Source: Serripes groenlandicus (lineage: Eukaryota > Mollusca > Bivalvia > Cardiida > Cardiidae). From it: a stretch of 64,000 nt of DNA. Location of the stretch: assembly GCA_031761405.1 (NCBI GenBank), contig JASEVX010000116.1:62001-126000 (forward strand). The letters run 5' to 3'. The position numbers and the translations under genes are program-made. The notes beneath the pieces are model-generated. The model was not told the DNA's origin. It did not search any database and saw only the letters and a list, made by a program, of their open reading frames with translations. Of this stretch, positions 55,895 to 64,000 are shown one piece after another. The stretch's first letter is position 1. Each line of letters begins with the position of its first letter.

Positions 55895-58565
55895 TAGAGA
55901 TGAACCTACCTTAGAAGGTAATTCGCTAAAAACGACGTATTAGTTGAATGATCTGCATATTTACCAACCTACATTAACCGGTTGTCCTTAAGCAAAACAT
56001 TAAAAGATTGAAGCTGAAGGACAACGCGTTACTGTAGGTTACCCGTTGTCCTTTAATAAAACAATAATATTGATCTAAGTGATCATCTTAATTGAAAAAC
56101 CTGAATATATACCCACCTACAGATACCCGTTGTCCTTAAGCAAAACATTAATATCGCTCGAAGTGATCATCTTCATTGACTGAACGGAATATATGCCGAC
56201 CTACAGATACCCGTTGTCCTTAAGCAAAGCAGTAAGAACGACCTAATGTGTCATCTTAGTTGAATGAACGGACTCTATACCCACCTACATATACCCGTTG
56301 TCATTAAGCAAAACATTTATCGATCGAAGTGGTCATCTTCATTGACTGAACGGAATATATGCCGACCTACAGATACCCGTTGTTCTTAAGCAAAGCAGTA
56401 AGAACGACCTAATGCGTCATCTTCGTTGACTGAACGGAATATATGCCGACCTACAGATACCCGTTGTTCTTAAGCAAAGCAGTAAGAACGACCTAATGTG
56501 TCATCTTCGTTGACTGAACGGAATATATGCCGACCTACAAATACCCGTTGTCCGTAAGCAAGGCAGTAAGAACGACCTTATTTGTCATCATAGTTAAATG
56601 AACGGACTGTTTGCCTACCTACAGATACCCGTTGTCCTTAAGCAAAGCAGTAAGAACGACCTAATTTGTCATCTTAGTTGAATGCACGGAATATATGCCA
56701 ATCTACAGATACCCGTTGTCCTTAAGCAAAGCAGTAAGCAGTAAGAACGACCTAATGTGTCATCTTCGTTGACTAAACGGAATATATGCCGACCTACAAA
56801 TACCCGTTGTCCTTAAGCAAAGCAGTAAGAACGACCTAATGTGTCATCTTAGTTGAATGAACGGACTGTATACCCACCTACATATACCCGCTGTCCTTAA
56901 GCAAAACATTAATATCGCTCGAATTGGTCATCTTCACTGACTGAACGGAATATATACCGACCTACAAATACCCGTTGTCCGTAAGCAAAGCAGTAAGAAC
57001 GACCTTATTTGTCATCATAGTTAAATGAACGGACTGTTTACCCACCTACAGATACCCGTTGTCCTTAAGCAAAGTACTAAGAACGACCTTATGTGTCATC
57101 TTAGTTGAATGAACGGACTGTATACCCACCTACACATACCCGTTGTGGTAAAGCAAAACATTAATATCGCTCGAAGTGGTCATCTTCATTGACTGAACGG
57201 AATATATGCCGACCTACAAATACCCGTTGTCCTTAAGAAAAGCAGTAAGCAGTAAGAACGACCTAATGTGTCATCTTCGTTGACTGAACGGAATATATGC
57301 CGACCTACAAATACACGTTGCCCGTAAGCAAAGCAGTAAGAACGACCTTATGTGTCATCTTAGTTGAATGAACGGACTGTATACCCACCTACATATACCC
57401 GTTGTCCTTAAGAAAAACATTAATATCGATCGAAGTTGTCATCTTCATTGACTGAACGGAATATATGCCGACCTACAGATACCCGTTGTCCTTAAACAAA
57501 GCAGAAAGAACGACCTAATGTGTCAGCTTAGTTGAATGAACGGACTCTATACCCACCTACAGATACCCGTTGTCCTTAAGCAAAACATTAATATCGCTCG
57601 AAGTGGTAATCTTCATTGACTGGACGGAATATATGCCGACCTACAGATACCCGTTGTCCTTAAGCAAAGAAAGTAACAACTAACGAATTTGTAATCGTAG
57701 TTTAATGAACTGAATAAATACGCACATCCATTAACCCGTTGTCCTCTAGTAAAACATTAATAACGATCTAAGTGATCATCTTAGTTGAAATAAATGAATA
57801 TCTACCCTCCTACAGATACCCGTTGTCCTTAAGTAACTCTCTAAAAAGGCTTAATTGGTCATATTAATATCCTTAAGCAAGGCAGTACAAACGACCTTAT
57901 TTGTCATCTTAATTGAATAAACAGACTGTATACCCACCTACACATACCCGTTGTCCTTAAGCAAGGCAGTACAAACGACCTTATTTGTCATCTTAATTGA
58001 ATAAATAGACAGTATACCCACCTAATGATACCCGTTGTCCTTAAGTAAGGCAGTACAAACGATCTTATTTGTCATCTTAGTTAAATGAACGGACTGTTTA
58101 CCCACCTACAGATACCCGTTGTCCTTAAGCAAAGCAGTAAGAACGACCTTATTTGTCATCTTAGTTGAATGAACGGACTGTATACCCACCTACAGATACC
58201 CGTTGTCCTTAAGCAAAACATTAATATCGATCGAAGTGGTAATCTTCATTGACTGAACAGAATATATGCCGACCTACAGATACCCGTTGTCCTTAAGCAA
58301 AGCAGTAAGAACGACCTAATGCGTCATCTTAGTTGAATGAACTGAATATGTATCCACCTACAGTAACCCGTTTTCCTCAAGTTAAACACATTTTGTCCTT
58401 AAGAAATGCGTAACTAACGACCCTATTTGTCATCTTCCTGGAATTAATTGAATCAATATATAGTGGCCTACATGTACTTGCTGTCTTTAATACATGAAGT
58501 AATACCTACCTTATCGGTCATCTTAGTTAAATGTACTGGATATACACCGACCTACTTAAACCTAT
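55895..58565. repeat. 84-bp satellite array, dimeric, ~31 copies
   Basis: TACCCGTTGTCCTTAAGCAA recurs every 82-84 bp (CCCGTTG at 56126, 56210, 56294, 56376, 56460, 56544, 56628). Two monomer kinds tend to alternate: one with AACATTAATATCGCTCGAAG, TTCATTGACTGAACGGAATA, GCCGACCTAC; the other with GCAGTAAGAACGACCTAATG, TTAGTTGAATGAACGGACTG, CCCACCTAC. The dimer is about 168 bp. Flanking monomers are more diverged than central ones. Confidence 0.95.
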
Positions 58566-58722
58566 TTTCGATTTTTGTTGTTGACCAAGGTCCAGTCAGT
58601 TGAACAGATCTAAGTGAATACTGATCTAGTACATACGGACAAACTTATGGATCAAGGGACATGCAAAGTCGTTATTAGTAATGTGATTCTTACGAAAATG
58701 ATCAGATTTTGGAACTAAAGTT

Positions 58723-59109
58723 ATGGAAACAGTGCCAGTTAAATATCAAGGCAGGCACGGGGTATCCTTAGTCTGTTGTATACTGATTGTTTACATATGC
58801 ATTGATAGGGATGTTTTTACGCATTCTCCTGATCGCAAGATATATAGAGTTGAAACTTTGAAAAAAATCTGCCAAACCGATACAAACTTATTAACAATTT
58901 ATGTAATGCAACGACAGAGAAACGAGACCTTTTTAAGTGCATTAAAGGCAGGCGACACTATGATAAGGATAACACATTCAATTTACCAATTTCAAATCGC
59001 TTTTATTATCAATATAATTCAAAATATAAGGCAAGTATATTTATTTACATATATATTTATAAGTTATACATGTTCAACATGTATCGCTCATCTGGATACT
59101 TTAATATAA
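58723..59109 (+). CDS. Possible type II membrane protein, 5' exon
   Basis: An open frame from ATG 58723 (GTTATGG context) to TAA 59107-59109, 128 codons, in non-repetitive sequence. A short N-terminal segment (METVPVKYQGRHG) precedes a hydrophobic stretch VSLVCCILIVYICI (residues ~14-27), then a mixed hydrophilic region (DRDVFTHSPDRKIYRVETLK, MQRQRNETF with a possible N-glycosylation site). That layout is common in Golgi type II enzymes. From residue ~88 the frame turns into I/Y/F-rich AT sequence that looks like read-through into an intron. No family recognised and no convincing donor found. It may be chance. Confidence 0.3.
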   Translation: METVPVKYQGRHGVSLVCCILIVYICIDRDVFTHSPDRKIYRVETLKKICQTDTNLLTIYVMQRQRNETFLSALKAGDTMIRITHSIYQFQIAFIINIIQNIRQVYLFTYIFISYTCSTCIAHLDTLI

Positions 59110-59400
59110 TTCATGATATTGTGCAGGGCGATCACAATAACTCATATAGAGCACAGGTGAGCTAAGAATGCAAACCAAGATTAGCCTGCACTTACATATG
59201 TTCATTTAATTTAAATACGCATTTATCAAAATAATCTTACATGATCATGCAGACTAATTATTAAGTTGTTTATAAGACTCGAAACCTTTTGTATGCTTTT
59301 TTTCCGGATAGAGATGGTGGAATCCATGCAAAATGGTTGTATCTTAACATTGTGTCAAATGGAAAACTTGCTTGTTTTGAACAATTTCTCCTTTTCCCAA
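59110..59400. other. Element fragment and spacer
   Basis: 59125-59167 (GGGCGATCACAATAACTCAT, AGCACAGGTGAGCTAA) is a reverse head fragment. Nothing else. Confidence 0.45.
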
Positions 59401-59776
59401 AAAATGCGGCTTCCAAAGTGTTAACAAGATTTTCCTTAAATTTGACCTAGTGACCTAGCTTTTGACCCGACATGACCTTTATTCAAACTTGGCCTAAATA
59501 TCACTAATTCAAACACTCTGACAATGTTTCAACATGCTCAAGCCAAAAATGTGGCTTTCAGTGTTAACAAGATTTTCATTAAATTTGGTCTAGTGACCTA
59601 GTTTTGGAACCGACATCACCCAGATTTGATGGAGATATATGTTCTGATAAACTTTCATGAAGATAAGATGCAAAATAGTGCCTCTAGAGTGTTAACAAGC
59701 CAATGTTGACGACGAACGACGGACAAAAGGCGATCACAAAAACTCACCTTGAGCACTTTGTGATCTGGTGAGCTTA
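59401..59776 (-). mobile_element. Tandem-core element (CACTAGGCCAAATTGAAGG core), reverse, truncated
   Basis: Two to three units (GACCTAGTGACCTAGCTTTT, CAACATGCTCAAGCC, GTGTTAACAAGATTTTC) then the head CGACGGACAAAAGGCGATCAC, AACTCACCTTGAGCAC, GGTGAGCTTAAAA. Supplies the empty TTAA site for the MITE at 48407. Confidence 0.78.
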
Positions 59777-59896
59777 AAAGGGCCATAATTCTTAAAATAA
59801 ACGTGAAAGAGTTATGTACTCTTCTTTGGTGGTGGAGGTAATGATGGTAAATACGTACCGTAAGTGTATAAGCTATATCTGTAATGGTTTTAAAAA

Positions 59897-60210
59897 CAAG
59901 AGGACTCTGATGGCCCTGGATCGCTCACCGGATATTATTTTGTTTCACTTTAGCCATATAAACGCGCCCCCTGGCGGCCATAGTTTGTTTGACCAAACAA
60001 CATGGCTTGAAGGAATATGATAGAGGGTCACCCTAGGAATATTTCTACAAAAGTATTTGAAAATCGGCCAAACGCTTTGGGAGGAGAAGGTTTTTTAAGA
60101 TTTCACTCAAGCCATATAAGGCAAAGTAGCCTGGCGGCCATGTTCTTAGACCAATCAACATGGCTTGAAGGAATCTGATAGTGGATCACTTAAGGAACAT
60201 TCTGAATCTT
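59897..60210 (-). mobile_element. Tandem-core element (GGCCGCCAG core), reverse
   Basis: The 3' end appears first: AACAAGAGGACTCTGATGGCC, CTGGATCGCTCACC; then two ~168-bp monomers. The head is lost. Confidence 0.78.
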
Positions 60211-60279
60211 TATCTTGAAAAATACTGAGAGGTCGTTCACCTTCTCCAGGAGCAAATGTTAAGGTAGAATTTCTGTTTT

Positions 60280-60615
60280 CAATATCTGCATCGTCCAACA
60301 ATCCGTCAATGTTGCCAATGTAAAGGACATGTTACAAATAAATGAAGTTTTTATTGTGTTCAAAAGGTCAATTATAACAATTTTGTCAATTTTAAAGGGC
60401 CATAAATCAGCCATGCATGGATGGATCTGGCTGGTTTTCGAAAGGAACCAAGCTCTCAGGACATCTAGCTACTGAATAAGTTTGGTAAACATCGGATAGT
60501 AAATTAAGACTTTATCGTGTTGACAAGAAATTGTTGACAGACGACGGACGACACACTACGGACGACGGGCAATCACAAAAGCTCACCTTATCACTATGCG
60601 ACAGGTGAGCTAAAA
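60280..60615 (-). mobile_element. AATTGTCAAAATTGC-core element, reverse, truncated
   Basis: GGGCCATAAATCAGCC, GGAACCAAGCTCTCAGG, GACGACGGACGACACACTAC and AGCTCACCTTATCACTATGC, GACAGGTGAGCTAAAA. The head is joined to a single unit of the 29216 family. Confidence 0.72.
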
Positions 60616-60719
60616 ATATCAGGCTTTGAGGTTGATTAAGAATTAAACAATACAAACTAGAAATACTGTTAGCAAAGCTCACTGAAGAATACCCCCCGCT
60701 CCCCTCCCAAAGCATCGGA

Positions 60720-61860
60720 TACCTCTAAGTTGAATTATCTCCCCTTGGAAGAATCCGAGGCATACGATCTTCCTTCATGCTTATCTACATATGATGTGTA
60801 ACCTTCATGTAAAGTTTGAACCAAATCCATCGAGCCGTTTTGGAGGAGTAGTGCTTACAAGAAATGTGGAGGTATGTGCACAGGAGTCCCTCGCAGGTAA
60901 CCTTGAAGTTGAATTATCTCCCCTTGGAAGAATCCGAGGCGTATGATCTTCCTTCATGCATATCTACATATGATGTGTAACCTTCATGTAAAGTTTGAAC
61001 CAAATCCATCGAGCCGTTTAGGAGTAGTGCTTACAAGAAATGTGGAGGTATTTGCACAGGATTCCCTCGCAAGTAACCTCTAAGTTGAATTATCTCCCCT
61101 TGGAAGAATCCGAGGCGTATGATCTTCCTTCATGCATATTTACATATGATGTGTTACCTTCATGTAAAGTTTGAACCAAATCCATTATGCCGTTTAGGAG
61201 AAGTGCTTCCAAGAAATGTGGAGGTATTTGCACAGGATTCCCTCGCAAGTAACCTCTAAGTTGAATTACCTCCCCTTAGAAGAATCCGAGGCGTATGATC
61301 TTCCTTCATGCATATATACATATGATGTGTAACCTTCATGTAAAGTTTGAACCAAATCCATTGAGCCGTTTAGGAGGAGTAGTGCTTACAAGAAATATGG
61401 AGGTATGTGCACAGGAGTCCCTCGCAGGCAACCTCTAAGTTGAATTATCTCCCCTTGGAAGAATCCGAGGCGTATGATCTTCCTTCATGCATATCTACAT
61501 ATGATGTGTAACCTTCATGTAAAGTTTGAACCAAATACATTGAGCCGTTTAGGAGGAGTAGTGCTTACAAGAAATGTGGACAGACGGACGGACTCATGGG
61601 AGAGTACTTGTGGGGTTATTTCGTTTGATGTTTTTTTGTGGGGTGCACCCCACAAGTATGCAATTCATTCCGTAATTAACCCCCTTTTACGGAATGAATA
61701 ACATTAAAAAAACTATTTATCTAAGTGTCTTTATAAGGGTGGTAGGAAGGCTTTAGGAAAAAACATGCACCCCACAAGTACTCTCTCATGCGGACGGACA
61801 GACAGACAGGGCGATTCCTATATACCAAGGGGTATAATTACCCCCAAAATGAACCCCTTT
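60720..61860 (+). repeat. ~177-bp tandem repeat, five units, with element end
   Basis: TTGAATTATCTCCCCTTGGA recurs near 60731, 60909, 61084, 61261 and 61440; units carry TGATCTTCCTTCATGCATAT, GTAACCTTCATGTAAAG, ATCCATCGAGCCGTTTAGGA. The end GACGGACGGAC...GACAGACAGGG, CCAAGGGGTATAATTACCCCC is split by the MITE at 61599. Confidence 0.9.
61599..61785. mobile_element. 187-bp MITE with TCATG target duplication
   Basis: Ends GAGAGTACTTGTGGGG and CCCCACAAGTACTCTC are inverted; TCATG flanks on both sides (61594-61598, 61786-61790). Inside, ATTCATTCCGTA faces TACGGAATGAAT, and GTGGGGTGCACCCCAC is a perfect palindrome. Confidence 0.85.
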
Positions 61861-62062
61861 CCCACATACAACAACAAAAACATGTAAAGTTTTGATCAAT
61901 GAAAGCATAATTATTATTTTACAGTTGAAAACATTGTTGGGAAAGGAAAGATATATTTCGTGATGAGCAACTTGTCTTTTTGCTACAATGTTTTTGCCAT
62001 ATATATGTAGTTATCTGTTGTGGATGCACATACAAAAGTGTATACATGAGGAAAAGCGGTAG
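61854..62062. mobile_element. TTAA MITE, copy 18 (diverged)
   Basis: ACCCCTTTCCCACATACAAC ... GTATACATGAGGAAAAGCGG; the inner part TGATGAGCAACTTGTC remains. Confidence 0.65.
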
Positions 62063-62369
62063 AGATGTAGTAAAAGCAATAATGTTTAATAGTCTAATAA
62101 TATGTCTTTTTGATATTAAGTTTTGATTCTATGAGCGTTTTCTCTGTATCGTAGGTTGACATGTCAATTGGCACAAAGCCAGAAATGTTCAGCTTTACTA
62201 GTCTGTCGTTCCACTTTGGATTGTTTAATATATCAAGTAACGCTGTTGTTATCTTACTTTTCAGGTCATCTGAAATGTAAATTATCCATCAGTTACCCCC
62301 GAGTATACGCAAATAATGCCCAGGGGCGTAGCTTTGCAATATTCGATGTGAAGGCCGTCTCGTGAGAAA

Positions 62370-62690
62370 AATCAACATTGTGGACTCTGCGTAAAGTATC
62401 GACCCGGATCAGCCTACGCATGCCACACAGGCCTACCCGGATAGCCACTTTTCGCCTCCTGTGGATTTTCTGTTTCAGGAATAACTACTCTATACATCTA
62501 TCCCCCTAAGACGGAATGTGTCGGCCGGATCAGTCTGCGCGGACAGCGCAGGCTGATCTGGTCGATACATTACGCAGATGTCTATCGCCGCAGCTGCATT
62601 TTGGGGCATTTTGAGAAAAAATGAGTAGGCACGTGCCTACAGTGCCTAAAGGGGGCTACGCCCCTGATGCCTTCCCCTGTGAAAATTAAT
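62370..62690. repeat. Palindrome-bearing interspersed repeat
   Basis: The left part matches 48672-48768. Then CTAAGACGGAATGTGTCGG, and an imperfect inverted repeat GGATCAGTCTGCGCGGACA / GCGCAGGCTGATCTGG, then CGATACATTACGCAG. GTAGGCACGTGCCTAC is a perfect 16-bp palindrome at about 62625-62640, followed by GGGGGCTACGCCCCTG. Confidence 0.7.
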
Positions 62691-62692
62691 GA

Positions 62693-62928
62693 TTAACCCT
62701 TTCCCTCATATAAACGCTTTCGGACGCCTCTGCAGCAGACGTGCTTTTTGAAAACATAGTGACAATAGAAGACATTGCAGAAAACGTGCAATTTCTACTT
62801 ATAAAAGTTATCAATGTTTTCCACTTTTAGTCATAGGTCATCCATTCAATTATGGAGATTTTCTATGTTTTGACAAAATACGTTCAAAGTCATCTGCTGC
62901 AGAATTGTCATATGAGGGAAAGGGTTAA
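62693..62928. mobile_element. TTAA MITE, copy 19 (complete)
   Basis: TTAACCCTTTCCCTCATATA ... TATGAGGGAAAGGGTTAA; very close to copy 15 through CACTTTTAGTCATAGG, TTCAATTATGGAG. Confidence 0.87.
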
Positions 62929-63020
62929 GGACATGTGAATACATTATTCATACCATTGTACTTGGAAAACCCATAGATCTTGTGAATTTTCATACATATC
63001 TTTGGAAGTGATTGGTTAAC

Positions 63021-63393
63021 CTGTTTTAATATTTTCCACATACAACAAATTTTCAGTAGATGACTTTGCCAGACTTTGACAAACATTGTGGCAAAAGATG
63101 AAAATGCTCAATATATTTCTCATTTTACCATAATACATGCAGTATCAAAAGTTGTCGACTGCAGGTGCATTAAAATACATCTTCATTTGAAGAATTGAAT
63201 TGACTAAAAGTACATGTGGGAAAAGTATCCCTTTCCCCCATAGAAGCATTTTGAGGCATCTGCTGCAGATGAGCCACAATATTTTCAACTATTTCTAGTA
63301 ATTATACTTTCGTTTATAGATATCTTCCGGGGTTTTGCAAATATGTTTTCAAAGTCATCTGCTGCAAATTTGATGTATGTGGGAAAGGGTTAA
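63021..63393. mobile_element. TTAA MITEs, two adjacent diverged copies
   Basis: 63021-63215 (ATTTTCCACATACAACAAAT, GTGGCAAAAGATGAAAATGC, GTTGTCGACTGCAGG) and 63222-63393 (CCCTTTCCCCCATAGAAGC ... ATGTATGTGGGAAAGGGTTAA). Confidence 0.7.
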
Positions 63394-63395
63394 AA

Positions 63396-63676
63396 AACAA
63401 GAGGCCCATGAGGGCCTATGCTCTACTGGTATGGTTCTTTGGTCATTTTCAATCCAGAGCATGTATGTATGGTGAAGATCGGATAGTAAATGGAGGCTCT
63501 TTTGTGTATTATAGGAATTTTGACAATTTCAAGGGCCATAATCCAGTCTTGCATTGGCAGTGAAGATCGGATAGTAAATCAAGGCTCTATTGTGTTAACA
63601 AGCTGTATTATAGCAATTTTGACAATTTCAAGGGCCATAATCCAGTCATGCAAGGGCACATCTGGCTGGTTTTCAA
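63396..63676 (-). mobile_element. AATTGTCAAAATTGC-core element, reverse
   Basis: The 3' end first: AACAAGAGGCCCATGAGGGCC, TATGCTC; then units with GAAGATCGGATAGTAAATGG, TTTTGACAATTTCAAGGGCC. Same family as 29216-30319. Confidence 0.8.
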
Positions 63677-64000
63677 ACAAGAGTCCCAAGAGGGCCAGTA
63701 TCGCTCCACGGCCATAAGGCAAAAATAAAATCTCCAAACAGCCCTGCCCCCTGGTGGCTATTTTTTTTTACCAACCACCATGGCTTAAAGAAATCTTTTA
63801 GAGTGTCACCCAAGGAACGTTTCTGCAAAATTATTTGAAAATCGGCCTGACACTTTCGGAGGAGAAGATATTTTAAGTTTTCACTATAGCTATATAAGGC
63901 AAAATAGCCCCACCCCCTGACAGCCATATTTTTCAACCAATCAACATGGCCTGAGGGAATCTGATAGTGGGTAAGCATAGGAACATTTCTACAAAATTAT
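63677..64000 (-). mobile_element. Tandem-core element (GGCCGCCAG core), reverse, runs off the edge
   Basis: The 3' end first: AAACAAGAGTCCCAAGAGG, GCCAGTATCGCTCCACGG (same variant terminus as inner copy 2 at 7838), then ~168-bp monomers. Confidence 0.8.

Overview
The window is eukaryotic and repeat-dominated: AT-rich sequence, no operons, spliced-looking exons, tRNA-derived SINEs, LINE and DNA-transposon relics, satellite arrays and a 200-N assembly gap. The dominant repeats have termini such as AGCTCACCTGAGC at one end and a hairpin followed by CTCTTGTT at the other, with tandem cores between. This is the build I associate with bivalve mollusc genomes, so a bivalve is the most likely source. 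That is an inference from repeat types; no host gene here fixes the species.

Layout. 1-1355: dimeric 182/185-bp satellite ending in C and CA tracts. 2264-10215: a nest of transposons. A tandem-core element is split by a TTCATGAA-rich element, which carries a hAT-type transposon, whose transposase is itself split by two further tandem-core elements; a LINE tail and SINEs follow. 13224-20495: the best-supported host gene, a 1.6-kb lysine/glutamate-rich exon joined in phase across a repeat-filled intron to a terminal exon encoding a B-box-like zinc finger. 20800-34400: tandem-core elements, TTAA-flanked palindromic MITEs, SINEs and TIR elements. 34483-34881: a possible exon of an unknown acidic protein. 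35058-44200: minisatellites, more tandem repeats, the gap, a PIF/Harbinger transposase relic and a GC-rich TATA-containing duplication. 44850-55890: MITE clusters, nested insertions and a second copy of the repeat that also lies inside the host-gene intron. 55895-58565: an 84-bp dimeric array. 58723-59109: a possible type II membrane protein start. 59110-64000: mostly reverse-strand repeats.

No genes act together here as a pathway. What the window shows is how the sequence is built. At least fifteen element ends share one 3' module (hairpin plus CTCTTGT) although their tandem cores differ. At least twenty copies or fragments of one TTAA-targeting MITE are scattered between them. In several places an occupied site can be compared with an empty site elsewhere in the same window, which gives direct proof of insertion.
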